Notes: a model not told the origin generated them from the sequence alone. Counted from the first letter of the stretch, positions 17,712 through 27,327 are shown. The stretch: 34,465 nucleotides of DNA from Microcoleaceae cyanobacterium MO_207.B10 (GCA_030064835.1 JASJEE010000008.1:1-34465), one strand, 5' to 3'. Program-made: numbers and translations.

Positions 17712-18461
17712 ATGAGTCTTAATATCGAAGGCGTGCTTCGTTCTATTAACAAAGAATTAACTCCTCAGTTCGAGGAAAAATTACGCAGTTATTTGGTGCA
17801 ACAAGACAGAGAATGGTTAATTGACCAAATTGTGCGCTTGACACTAGATTCTGTAAGTCTAAAACAGAAAGATATTCAAGCTATTCAAGAACAAAAAACT
17901 TTAGAAAGGCTATCAAGAATAGGGCGGGTAAAAAGCATGGCACTGGACCGAGAAAAGTTAGATGCTTTTATCAAAGAATATGCTAAATTTGACCGTTTCA
18001 AACTAATATAAGCTGGCTATTTGGTTAACAATCCTCCAGAAAAAGGGACTTATTTAATAACAGAAAATTATCGCAGCGACAAGGGTAATGAATTACTGAT
18101 TAAAGCTAAAGATGTTCTGTTTGCGCTGCTATTTGGAGATGATAGTAATCATGTTAGTTTTACTCGGATTGAAAGGGAATTATTAACATTAACTTTACCC
18201 AGATTCAAGTCAGAATCATTAAATTTCATGCAGGCGACAACAGAAATTAGTAGTTTGGGAACTTGGCAAGATCCGGATAGTGTATCTAATGATTCACGGG
18301 CAGATAATATAATTTTACAGGTTGAGTATGGAGAAATAGAAGGAGAGTTAATCGGCGATGGTATTGTGACCACTTTAAGCTTAATAAATAATCTAGAAAT
18401 TAACGAGCAAATTCTCTACGCTCGGATGATAAATGTCGAACAAAGCACCTTAATTACTTAA
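17712..18461 (+). pseudogene. Conserved hypothetical gene cut by one in-frame TAA
   Basis: The first 99 codons (MSLNIEGVLRSINKELTPQ, REWLIDQIVRLTLDSVSL, IGRVKSMALDREKL) end at TAA 18009-18011. The same frame continues AGYLVNNPPEKGTYLITE, LLIKAKDVLFALLFGDD, WQDPDSVSNDSRADN, VEYGEIEGELIGDGI and NEQILYARMINVEQSTLIT to 18461. The two parts read as one 249-residue soluble protein; I believe it is a cyanobacterial conserved hypothetical but can name no function. The ribosome-binding site AAAAGGAAAAGAG is good. The second part could start only at a poor TTG (18021). It is followed by a strong terminator, so it is a single transcription unit upstream of the binding-protein and VWA genes. Confidence 0.7.
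18009..18011 (+). other. In-frame TAA in the conserved hypothetical gene
   Basis: Reading is CTA ATA TAA GCT GGC, with the frame continuous on both sides (FKLI*AGYLVNN). It is one base from GAA, CAA or AAA. Confidence 0.75.
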
Positions 18462-18502
18462 GTTTGTTTGGCATTCACACAAACTTTGAGGATAAATCTG
18501 AA

Positions 18503-18535
18503 AAAGCTGGTTTGTATGAGAAACCAGCTTTTTTA
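18503..18535 (+). terminator. Intrinsic terminator
   Basis: A perfect 11-bp stem, AAAGCTGGTTT (18503-18513) with AAACCAGCTTT (18521-18531), a 7-nt loop, and T residues following. It lies 42 bp after the upstream stop codon. Confidence 0.85.
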
Positions 18536-18681
18536 GTTTTAGTCAATCATCGATAATTGCTATATATCACTACACTTGCTGCCGATTCTCTAATGGCCCT
18601 GATTTTGAACAAAAATCTGTTACGAAATTAAAGCCTCCGCCCTTGAAGTTTTACAATAGTAAATACAAGAGGTTAAGCATA

Positions 18682-20325
18682 ATGGGGAATTTAATAACTG
18701 TGAGTACACAAGGCAAATGGATATGTGATGGAGCGCCAAAAAATAGCGATCGAGAATACTACGGCGCGGGGCCCCACGAACCCTGTGAAAATGAGGGTCC
18801 AGACTGCATGATGTGTGGTTTGCCAAAAGAAGCAATGACACCACCTAAAACTATTGTTTCCCGTCTTGGAGGAAGTAGCAGTGGGGGCACAAAAGTAGCA
18901 AAAGAACCCATAATAGCTATAGTGGTACTTCTATTATTAATGGCAGGTGCTGGGGGAGGGTTTTGGTATTTCAGCCGAGAAAAGTCCCAGGACCAAACCG
19001 AAATAGTTGACACCCAAAATACAACTGCCCCCACTCAAACAAATTCTTTAGCCATTGTTAGCGAGACTGCTACTAACTCCGTACTTATTAGTCAAGGGGA
19101 AAAAGTGTTGTTTGGGGGTGGGGCAAATTTTCAGCAGAAAAGCACCGCAGCAGCAACTTTTGCTAACAAAAATTGGGATAGAGCTATTCCACAATATCAG
19201 CAAGCAGTGAGAGCAGACCCCAATGACCCAGAAGCAAAAATTTATCTGAATAACGCTATAGCTAAAAAGTCTGGTAACGTAATGACAATGGCAGCAGTGG
19301 TGCCAATAACTCCTGGGGTAAATGAAGCTAAGGAAGTGCTGCGGGGTGTAGCGCAATATCAAGATGAATTTAACCGCACTTTACCAGCTCAATATTTAGA
19401 AGTAGTTATCGTAGATGAAGCTCAAGGAAATTTAGCGGAGTCGTTGGCGCAAGATTTAATTAATTCTCCGGTCAATGTTTTGGGAGTTATAGGTCACGGA
19501 GTTGATAGTTATAGTCGTCAGGCGTTAGAGTTATACGAACAAAATAATGTGGCAGTTTTATCTTCTTTAAATACGGCTATTACTAATAGTGGAGGTCAGT
19601 CTACTGTGCGGACAATTCCGTTAAGTCAAAGTGCAACTCTTTTAGGAACATATTTACAAAAGGTGGGGGAAACTTTGGCTAATTATGCTGTGAAAAATAA
19701 CTCGCCAGCAAATGCGGTGGTTTTTTATAATTTTGATAGTCCTTACAGTCAACAATTGAAGGCTCAGTTTGTCAATGAAATGGGAAATACTAATGGCAAA
19801 GTATTAGCTGAAGTTGATATTACTAATGCTAATTTTGATGCTAATAATGCGATACAAAATGCTGTAGCAAATGGTGCAAATGTGGCATTTTTGGCTTTAA
19901 GTAAAAATAAGGTAAATACGGCGATCGCTCTGGCAAAAGCTAATAATAATAGATTAAGTTTATTAGGTGCGGATGAACTTTATAATCCCACGATTTTAGC
20001 TAGAGGAGATGAGGCGATAAATGGTTTAGTATTAGCAGTACCTTGGCAGTGGAATCAAAATGATGCTTTTGCCACTCAAGCTGCTAAACTTTGGCAAGGT
20101 AGAATTAGTTGGCGCACTGCTACAAGTTATGATGCTACTCAAGCTTTAGTAACTGCTTTTGAAAATTCTCCTGGCGATCGCTCTGGTATTTCTCAAGAAT
20201 TAAATCAAGGTATTAGTTTGGCTAAGTCTGTGACTGATTTTAATATTTTTAATGAGATTCCTTTAGTAAAAGCTGTACCGGGAAAAGAAGCTGGATTTAA
20301 TTATCAATTTGACCCCATTCAGTAG
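18682..20325 (+). CDS. Membrane-anchored periplasmic-binding-like protein, Cys-rich head
   Basis: 547 residues from ATG 18682, preceded by AAGAGG at normal distance; the open frame runs upstream to a less likely ATG at 18643. From the 18682 start: an N-terminal Cys cluster (WICDG, then EPCENEGPDCMMCG, about 15-45) that may bind zinc; one membrane helix (about 75-95, PIIAIVVLLLLMAGAGGGFWY); a TPR-like unit NWDRAIPQYQQAVRADPNDPEAKIYL; then a type-1 periplasmic-binding fold of the branched-chain amino acid receptor class (AAVVPITPG, LEVVIVDEAQGN, VLGVIGHGVDS, ANAVVFYNFDSPYS, VAFLALSK, LLGADELYNP). The orientation puts the Cys head inside and the ligand domain outside, so it looks like a sensor rather than a free transport receptor (inference). 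No ABC genes are near. A VWA gene follows on the same strand. Confidence 0.75.
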   Translation: MGNLITVSTQGKWICDGAPKNSDREYYGAGPHEPCENEGPDCMMCGLPKEAMTPPKTIVSRLGGSSSGGTKVAKEPIIAIVVLLLLMAGAGGGFWYFSREKSQDQTEIVDTQNTTAPTQTNSLAIVSETATNSVLISQGEKVLFGGGANFQQKSTAAATFANKNWDRAIPQYQQAVRADPNDPEAKIYLNNAIAKKSGNVMTMAAVVPITPGVNEAKEVLRGVAQYQDEFNRTLPAQYLEVVIVDEAQGNLAESLAQDLINSPVNVLGVIGHGVDSYSRQALELYEQNNVAVLSSLNTAITNSGGQSTVRTIPLSQSATLLGTYLQKVGETLANYAVKNNSPANAVVFYNFDSPYSQQLKAQFVNEMGNTNGKVLAEVDITNANFDANNAIQNAVANGANVAFLALSKNKVNTAIALAKANNNRLSLLGADELYNPTILARGDEAINGLVLAVPWQWNQNDAFATQAAKLWQGRISWRTATSYDATQALVTAFENSPGDRSGISQELNQGISLAKSVTDFNIFNEIPLVKAVPGKEAGFNYQFDPIQ

Positions 20326-20356
20326 GGTAGGTTGTGGGGTGATTGTGAATTTTAAA

Positions 20357-20605
20357 GTAGGTTGGGTAGAACGAATAGAAACCCAACAAATACCAAAAGT
20401 ATCTGTGACTTTACCCTTACCAAAAAAAGCTATGTTACCTCAAGGAAATCTACAAATTTCTCTCAAAAAAGTAGGTTGGGTGGAACGAATAGAAATCCAA
20501 CAAATACCAAAAGTATCTGTGACTTTACCCTTACCAAAAAAAGCTATGTTACCTCAAGGAAATCTACAAATGTCTATCAAAAAAGTAGGTTAGGTAGAAC
20601 GAAGT
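20357..20605. repeat. 114-bp tandem repeat, two copies plus a partial third
   Basis: GTAGGTTGGGT starts copies at 20357, 20471 and 20585, a period of exactly 114 bp (38 codons). The copies are nearly identical. They contain the dispersed GTAGGTTGGGT...GAAACCCAAC motif of cyanobacteria, also seen inverted near 20730-20760. One frame is open across both copies and would give a repeated VTLPLPKKAMLPQGNLQ peptide, but there is no ribosome-binding site. It fills the 458-bp gap before the VWA gene. Confidence 0.8.
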
Positions 20606-20783
20606 GAAACCCAACAAATACCAACTGAATTATAGATTGAGTTATGAAAAAATACTGTAGGGGTTTGGTCTCCAAACCAAAGTGCAAATATAACTTTTAA
20701 AAAACTTTTGAATTTTGAATAAAAAAATATGTTGGGTTTCCTAGCGTCAACCCAACCTACAAACTTCTTCTTTCTTAAAAAAT

Positions 20784-21656
20784 ATGATTAATTATCGTCG
20801 TCAAATCTGGCTTTATCCTCTATTTCAAGTGCCATTAATGTTAATGGTAGCCTGTTTAATTATTGCTGCATTAGGTTGGTTTTTAAGTTGGGGTAGACCC
20901 CCCGTAGCTGTCACAATTGCTCTAGATTTTAGTAGTAGTACGGCAGGTATTGTTAGACAACAAGAAATTCAAGCCGTTAACTCTTATTTAGAGCAAAATC
21001 AAGAATTAAATAATCCCAATCAAGTACAAATATTTGGTTTTGCCAGTCAAATTAAACCCCTAACAACAGATTTTCAAGCAGATACTAGCCAAGTAAAAAA
21101 TCAGTTAAAACAGTCGATTCAAAATCCTAATTTAGAGAGAGAATTAGGAGGTGGAACAAATCTAAATTTAGCAATTAAAGCCGGAACTGATGCTTTGAGT
21201 GGAGTAGAAAAACGTTGTCGAGAATTATTGATTGTCAGTGATGGAGAAGCAAATGTTGACGAGCAAATTATTAATAGTGCAATTGATAATAATGTAAAAA
21301 TTAATGCTGTGGTATTAGGAGGTAGAAATTCACCTGCCGTCAAAACAGCAACTAACAGAACGGAAGGTATATATTTACAAGATGAAGCCAGTAATTTAGA
21401 AAGATTATTTACCGATACTTTGTTTACTAAATTTAATAGCAATAATCGCTGGATGCAGTTTTGGTTAGCGGTAGCTTTTATCTTTTTGATGTGGATGTTA
21501 GTATTGCCTTTAGACCGTTGGGTATTGCAGGGTATTATCGGTTTAAATATGACATTTAGCGGTCAAATAGCTCTGGGGAATGCTCTGTTTTGGACGGTTT
21601 TAACATTGACTCTAATTTGGAGACTGTGGGGTTTACCTTTTGGAGCATCATGTTAA
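20784..21656 (+). CDS. Membrane-anchored VWA-domain protein
   Basis: 290 residues. One N-terminal membrane helix (about 13-35), then a VWA domain with a complete metal site: DFSSS (Asp48, Ser50, Ser52), the GGGTN threonine (about 126) and SDGEA (about 153). Two further hydrophobic segments near the C-terminus (about 226-244 and 262-283) make it an anchored protein of BatA/BatB-like layout. VWA domains bind protein partners through Mg2+. The frame is intact. It is downstream of the Cys-rich binding protein on the same strand with a repeat between, so co-transcription is possible. I suggest a partnership with that protein and perhaps with the tubulin-like protein at 30958 (inference). Confidence 0.8.
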   Translation: MINYRRQIWLYPLFQVPLMLMVACLIIAALGWFLSWGRPPVAVTIALDFSSSTAGIVRQQEIQAVNSYLEQNQELNNPNQVQIFGFASQIKPLTTDFQADTSQVKNQLKQSIQNPNLERELGGGTNLNLAIKAGTDALSGVEKRCRELLIVSDGEANVDEQIINSAIDNNVKINAVVLGGRNSPAVKTATNRTEGIYLQDEASNLERLFTDTLFTKFNSNNRWMQFWLAVAFIFLMWMLVLPLDRWVLQGIIGLNMTFSGQIALGNALFWTVLTLTLIWRLWGLPFGASC

Positions 21657-21685
21657 AAGAAGGAAGAAGAAAGAAAGTATAAATT

Positions 21686-21856
21686 ATACCAATTTCATAA
21701 AATATTGCTACAGTCACGACACAGGGAACAGGGAAAGAAAAACATCATAAAAAGTTGGCAAAAATGTTTGATTTTTATAATTTATGTAATTTCTAATTTT
21801 GTCTTTTCCGAATAAATCAGAAATTAAGATGTAACGGCTTTTTTTGAATTTGGTAT
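21686..21856. mobile_element. ATACCAA-type dispersed element, copy F (171 bp)
   Basis: Left end ATACCAATTTCATAAAATAT then TTGCTACAG, right end TTGAATTTGGTAT. It begins 29 bp after the VWA stop codon and its right end touches the hairpin element at 21859. Confidence 0.65.
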
Positions 21857-21858
21857 TA

Positions 21859-21952
21859 GTAGGGGCGATTTCCTGCGGAATGCTACGCAAACACGTTTAC
21901 GTTTGCGCAGCATTCCGCCAGGAAAGTATTCCGGAACGGAAATCGCCCCTAC
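21859..21952. repeat. 94-bp palindromic element
   Basis: GTAGGGGCGATTTCC (21859-21873) is the exact inverse of 21938-21952. Inside, TGCGGAATGCT pairs with AGCATTCCGCC and the centre is a second palindrome (CGCAAAC...GTTTGCG). A related fragment, GAAATCGCCCGTACAGGAG, is at about 4347. It could also terminate transcription from both sides. Confidence 0.7.
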
Positions 21953-21991
21953 AGGAGGAATTTAATATTATCTGGATTTGAGATCATACCT

Positions 21992-24900
21992 TTATAACTC
22001 TACTGCACCCAAAGTTTTTAACATCTCCAAATGAGCGTCAGTTAATCCTTTTACCCCAGTAATATCCATACCTTCATAAGGTCTAGGGACTCGCAAAGTT
22101 TTCAAACATTCTCTACTCTCAACATCCCAACATTTAATAGTTTCATCCAAACTACCAGTAATCACCATTCGACTATCCCCACTACAATCTAATGATGAGA
22201 TATGATCCTTATGCGCCTCCATAATTTTCTGACATTCTCCAGTCGCAGCATCCCAAAACCTTAAAGTGCCATCTTGACCACCGCTGACAACAAATTTACC
22301 ATTAGCAGCAAATTTCACAGGCCATACTAAACCCTGATGTCCGTGAAGCGTTTTCAGACACCCTCCCCTTTTCACATCCCAAAGCTTTAACGTACTATCC
22401 TCACTGCCACTCACTAAAAACTGCCCATCTGAACTAAAAGCAATAGACCTAACATTATTTGTGTGTCCTTGTAAAGTTTGCAGACACTTGCCAGTCCGAA
22501 TATCCCAAATTTTAATAGTGTGGTCATCACTACCACTGGCAATAGTTTTGCCATCGGGGTTAAATTCCACCCTCCAAACCCAACTTTGATGTCCTTCCCA
22601 AACATGATAACTACCCGTATTAATATCCCAAATTTTGACAGTTGCATCCTGACCTCCACTAGCTAAAAATTGACCGCAAGGACTAAACGCCACCGTCCAA
22701 ATTCCACCTTGATATTGTTCTGTAGGACTAGGATATCGGAAAGTTTGCCTACAGTCACCTGTATTAACATCCCAAACTCTAATAGTTTCATCATCACCAC
22801 AACTTGCAATTAGTTTACCATCCGGACTAAAAACCACCGCCCAAATTAAACCAATATGCCCCCTCAAATTTTGCAGACACTCTCCAGTTTCCACATCCCA
22901 TAACCTAATAACAGCATCCAAATGACTGCTAGCAATTAGTTTCCCATTTGGACTAAGAGCAACAGACCAAACTGAATTAGTATAACCTTGCAAAGTTTTC
23001 ACGCATTTTCCCGTTTGAGCATCCCAGAGTTTAACTATCTGGTCATGAGATCCAGTTGCCACAGTTTTGTTATCGCTACTAAAAGCAATAGTTCTGATGG
23101 GAGTTTGATGTTCCTTTCCTGTTGCTAAACATTCCCCAGTTTCCACATCCCAGAATTTGACTGTGGGTTCAAAACAACCACTCGCTAAAATCTTACCATC
23201 ATTGCTAAAAGCAAGCATCTTAATTTCCTTTTTATGACCTACCAATTTCTGATAACATTCTCCTTTTTTGACATCCCACAAGCGGATAATTTTTTCAAAA
23301 CCACAACTGGCTAAATTTTCACCATCTGGGGTAAAAGCAACTGACCAGATAGCATCTTCGCTACCTGTAAAAGTGTCAACACAATTCCAGGTTTCTACAT
23401 CCCAAAGTTTGATAGTTTTGTCCGCACTCCCACTCGCCAGAGTTTTGCCATCAAGACTGAAAGTAACGCTCAAAACCCAAGCGTTATGAGCTGCTATAGT
23501 TTTAATACATTTACCTCTGTTAGCATCCCAAATTTTGATAGTGTTGTCGTTGCAACCACTGGCAATTGTTTGACCATCTGGACTAAAAGTAACAGACCAG
23601 ATCCAATTTGTATGTCTTTCTAAATTGTGAATGCAACTACCCGTATTGATATTCCATACTTTAATTGTGCCATCAATACTACTGCTAACTAATTTTCCAC
23701 CATCAGGACTAAATGCAACAGATACCACCCACCATCCATGCTTTTGAAATGTTGCCATCTGTTGCCCATCTGCTACTCTTAATAAACGGATTATACCATT
23801 AGAGTCACCTGTTGCTAACAGTTTACCGTCTGGACTAAATGCTAAAGCATGAATACCACCGAAAGATTGAGTGAAAATTGATTGCGTTAAGTCTGAGTAG
23901 GAAAAGTTAACATCATGTAAGTTTACTCCTTGGATGTAAGCTTGTCTAATGGTGAGATGGGAAAAATTGTAACCTTTTAAATTTGTATTCAAATGACGGA
24001 AAAAATTGATAATATTTCCACCTGTGTATCCTGGTGGCAGCGGTGTATTTTGGCGGATATTTTCTAGTATAGATTGCAAATGATTTTCTAGGTTTTGTTG
24101 AGTCTGGAAAATATCTATTAATCTTTGTGTAATAGGTTCTATAAAAATTCGGATTTGAGTATTTATAATATAGTCTTTAGCTTGAGCCTGGAGTAAAGCA
24201 TGATTATTAAAAAGTTGTAGTTTTCCTGTTTCTATTTCTTGGCAAACTGTAGTAATTAATTTTTCTGTGATGTATTCTATTAGCACTGGCTGAAGGGTAA
24301 AATATTTCCCATCTTGTTTTTTTTCTAGGGGAAGTTTAATTTGTAGAGACCGTAATGTTTCTGATAAATTATTTTGAGCAGTTTTTGCCAGTATATCCGA
24401 TTTTAAATTAGTTATGGAAATTGGTTCGCGATGAATTGCCAGCCAGTATAAAATTTCTTTTTCATTATCTGATAACCGTTCAAAATGCCTATCTAATAAT
24501 TCACGAAGATTGGCAAAAATCGGTTTTCCTTGTGCTAAAAATTCAGTAATATTTCCGGGATATTCTTGAATATGATGAGCTGCCAGTTCTAATGCTAAAG
24601 GATTACCGTTGTAAAATTCAACTAATTTTTCCCATTCCTCATCTGTAGCAACAAAATCACCAATTTCGTCAAAAATAGCACGTCCTTCTACAGAATTTAA
24701 ACCTGGTAATTCTAACAAACGAACTGGTTTACGTTTGCCTGAGAATCTCTCAATATTATTAATTTTTTCTCGACTGGTTAATAGCAAACAACTTTCATGG
24801 GGAACTGAGGCAATTTTTGATAAAAGTTGAGCATAATCTGCACATTCTGGTCGATATTTTCCCGCAGAATCTCCTGGTGCAAGAATACTTTCTACATTAT

Positions 24901-25591
24901 CTAAAATTAATAAACAACGATGGTTTCTTAAATATTCAAGTAGCCGAGATATTTGCTTGTCTATTGTGTCTGGTAAATTAGCTATTTTTTTGTGAGATAT
25001 AAATTTAATTAAATCCTCAATAATTTCTGTAATGGGAGGCGTGTTGATGAGGGAACGCCAAATTACAAATTCAAATTCATCTTGAATATCTCGTGCTAAA
25101 TGTAATGATAAATCAGTTTTACCAATACCACCTTTACCTAATTTTATAGAGACTGCTGTTTTACCAATACCACCTATTCCAATAATAGCAATAAGTCGGC
25201 AGCGGTCTTGGATAATCCATTCTTTAAGTGTTTTTAATTCTGTTTCTCTACCAAAAAAAGTAGGAATATCCGGCGCATCTCCCCAGTCTTGATAGGTGCG
25301 TTTTTTCTGTTGGTTTTCTTGATAATCAGATTCTTCTAAATTTAACTCAAGATGAAAAAAAAAGTTTTCTAGAGTTTATTTATTAACTCCTTGATGCGTC
25401 CTGATAATTTTTTTGACAGTAGTGCGGTCTAAACCAGTTTGTTCAGCAATTGTGAATACACTTATTTTAGTACGAGTATATTTATCAGGTAATTGAGATT
25501 TAAATAATTCAGATAATTCAAATAATTTCTTATCAACTTTACTTTGTCCTAGTGTTGTGAGGACATAACTAGGTTTTCTCTTTTTATTCAT
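21992..25591 (-). pseudogene. HTH-NB-ARC-WD40 (14 repeats) gene with an in-frame TAA
   Basis: The full frame is 1200 codons. Residues 1-71: an HTH domain (SYVLTTLGQSKVDKKLFEL, FTIAEQTGLDRTTVKKIIR, HQGVNK) ending at TAA 25376-25378. The frame continues [36 protein letters not shown], then an NB-ARC with two Walker A motifs (GGIGKT at about 140 and 154), Walker [18 protein letters not shown] and [14 protein letters not shown] pentapeptide-like joint leads to 14 WD40 repeats, enough for two seven-bladed propellers, and the family's usual tail ([19 protein letters not shown]). These STAND proteins switch on NTP-dependent oligomerisation when the propeller senses a ligand. No ATG, GTG or TTG lies between the TAA and TTG 24787, so the NTPase cannot simply be re-initiated. 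It is probably a recent pseudogene or a read-through case. Operators lie upstream. Confidence 0.85.
25376..25378 (-). other. In-frame TAA between HTH and NB-ARC
   Basis: Minus-strand reading is AAT AAA TAA ACT CTA. In intact relatives this position is usually Arg, Lys, Gln or Ser between GVxK and LExFF. A run of nine T follows 12 bp downstream, but its length keeps the frame. Confidence 0.8.
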
Positions 25592-25658
25592 TGCTACCCT
25601 TGTTATTAATAAAATTATATTAATATATGGAGAGGTAAAATATCACACTCGTTGCTAA

Positions 25659-25681
25659 ATATTGTCGATGATCGACAATAT
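25659..25681. promoter_or_regulatory. Palindromic operator candidate 1 (23 bp)
   Basis: ATATTGTCGAT and ATCGACAATAT around a single central G: 11-bp arms, perfect. It lies 68 bp upstream of the HTH-NB-ARC-WD40 start, in its probable promoter. Confidence 0.6.
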
Positions 25682-25773
25682 CTGAAAATATTTCTGTCTA
25701 TCCTAAAATTATATTATGGCGAATAGCTTTCTATAACTGAATTTTAGGACTTTTTTGATTTTGTAAAAAAAAT

Positions 25774-25802
25774 TTGTCGATCTTTACTGTCGATGATCGA
25801 CA
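25774..25802. promoter_or_regulatory. Operator candidate 2 plus a half-site
   Basis: TGTCGATGATCGACA (25788-25802) repeats the core of the site at 25659. TTGTCGAT at 25774-25781 is a half-site next to it. The repetition of the same palindrome within 145 bp in a gene-free region argues for a dimeric regulator. The rest of 25592-26055 is AT-rich with nothing else I can name. Confidence 0.55.
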
Positions 25803-26055
25803 AAAACCCTCTTTCTCTAGATTACGATTATTAGTTAAGTAAGTTATTAGTCAAAAATTACTGACTTATCCGAATATTTACTGAGATATTATCATCTTAG
25901 TAACTAAATTAAAATTGAGCAAACATTTAGTTAATAAGTCTTTTTCTAAAGGTTGTTGTGAATAATATGTTGAATTAAAAAATCAACCTTTTTTAGCTTA
26001 AAAAACTTAATGTTATTCAGAATAAATAGATACCCAAAACAAGAGGACTTTTGAT

Positions 26056-26319
26056 ATGGCTGCTTCTGAAATTGTTATCCACCAAATGTTAGCTGAAATC
26101 GTTGCCTCCTATCACCCTTTTGCCGATTATCTCGGCTATCAAGAGGCTGAAGATGGGTTTATTATCCATTATCAAGGCACTAATGGTCAACAATATATGG
26201 CAATAGATACACAAGGTAATGTCCTTAGCGATACAACTTTGGGAACAACCAGAACATTAGGAGCTTTAGCTGTAGGAGCTGCGATTCTTGATGCTATGTT
26301 TGGAGGTTCAAGTCGCTAG
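26056..26319 (+). CDS. Small hypothetical protein, hydrophobic C-terminus
   Basis: 87 residues, ATG with AAGAGGA upstream. The N-terminal part is helical (IVIHQMLAEIVASYHPFADYL), the middle is strand-like (GFIIHYQGTNGQQYMAIDTQGNV), and the end is a hydrophobic helix (TLGALAVGAAILDAMFGGSSR). I do not recognise it. It could be a membrane-associated peptide. It heads a run of small plus-strand genes (26056-28941) that look accessory. Confidence 0.55.
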   Translation: MAASEIVIHQMLAEIVASYHPFADYLGYQEAEDGFIIHYQGTNGQQYMAIDTQGNVLSDTTLGTTRTLGALAVGAAILDAMFGGSSR

Positions 26320-26399
26320 TTGTCTTTTGCTAGATATTTCTGGCTCTCTGGTGCTTCGTCTAATTCTTGGACGACGGGAATATTTGATAACTCCAGCAT

Positions 26400-26492
26400 T
26401 TAGGGTAGGTTACAATGCAACCCTCTCTAAAACTAACTTACAGCGATTTAAGAGAACTTAAATTTATGGTCTTTAAAACAATTTTAATTTGA
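26400..26492 (+). pseudogene. Duplicated leader and truncated start of the gene at 27328
   Basis: Contains GCGATTTAAGAGAA and ATGGTCTTTAAAACAATTTT, corresponding to GCGATCTAAGAGAA and ATGGTTTTTCAAACAATTTC at 27305-27346. Here the frame is MVFKTILI and then TGA at 26490-26492. It is either a broken paralogue or a duplicated promoter/leader. Confidence 0.55.
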
Positions 26493-26582
26493 GAGTAGCA
26501 ACTGAAAGTACATAAACTGTAGCTATTGATCCAATGGATACTGATTTAATTTATATGATTTCAACTATCGTGGAGGAGAGAG

Positions 26583-27182
26583 ATGGGTAAATTAGACGAC
26601 ATGCTGCTTGAGCAAGCAACAAAGCTCGTACAGGCTATGGATAAAGCTGTAGATGATAACTTACCCCAAAATATTGCAGAGATTGTCAAATTTCATTCAA
26701 AAGGTGCTGCAGTTGCATCTCTTGGCTCTGCATGGGTTCCAGGTGCTGGAGGAGCCGCGGCCACTCTGGCTTGCGCAGGTTTTATATGGAGTATGTATGG
26801 CAGGATAGGTTCAGAAATAGACTTGCCAATCTCTAAAAATATTTTGAAGTCTCTTGCTTCTGGGGTAGCGACTAATATTGCTTCATATGTTGTTGGCATG
26901 ATTGTTTTATCAACGGCGTTTTCGCTTGTACCTGGACTAGGGAATGTTGGGGCATCTGTCATTATGGGAGGCACTTCCTATGCGATGACATTAGCTTCAG
27001 GTTATGTCTATTTGAAGATTATGACTCAACTTTTTAGCCAAGGAATTGATCCAACAACGCTTAGTGAGCAAGAATTAAATAACATCGCTAAGAATGTTGC
27101 TAGCAATAGTGATGTTCAAGATGTAATCAAAAACGCAAAAGAAGAGTTTAAGTCTAAGGAAAAAAAAGGCGAATTCAAGTAG
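26583..27182 (+). CDS. Hydrophobic protein, possibly DUF697/YcjF-like
   Basis: 199 residues, ATG with a good GGAGGAGAG upstream. A charged N-terminal helix (LDDMLLEQATKLVQAMDKAV) is followed by three or four Gly/Ala-rich hydrophobic segments (about 46-70, 88-112, 116-150): SLGSAWVPGAGGAAATLACAG, LASGVATNIASYVVGMI and SLVPGLGNVGASVIMGGTSYA, then a charged C-terminal tail with KSKEKKGEFK. The PG(L/A)G pattern and spacing recall DUF697/YcjF domains, which often accompany dynamin-like or small GTPases, but no GTPase is adjacent. A pore-forming or bacteriocin-like role is an alternative I cannot exclude. Confidence 0.55.
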   Translation: MGKLDDMLLEQATKLVQAMDKAVDDNLPQNIAEIVKFHSKGAAVASLGSAWVPGAGGAAATLACAGFIWSMYGRIGSEIDLPISKNILKSLASGVATNIASYVVGMIVLSTAFSLVPGLGNVGASVIMGGTSYAMTLASGYVYLKIMTQLFSQGIDPTTLSEQELNNIAKNVASNSDVQDVIKNAKEEFKSKEKKGEFK

Positions 27183-27327
27183 GTTTAGCAAACGTCTGAA
27201 GGATTTGTCCCTTTAGACAAAAGCCCAACAATTCAACGACAGTAGAATATGTGTCGGTTCATTAGGGTACATTGTAACGGACCCCTTGCTACAACTAGCT
27301 TAAAGCGATCTAAGAGAAGTTAAAACT

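Noticed and set aside
18682-20325. Component of an amino-acid ABC transporter
   Set aside because: No permease or ATPase genes are nearby, and the Cys-rich head with a membrane anchor is not the layout of a transport receptor.
20309-20607. Two frames over the 114-bp tandem repeat as separate genes
   Set aside because: Both are repeat-derived and overlap each other; only noted as a finding because one stays open over both copies.
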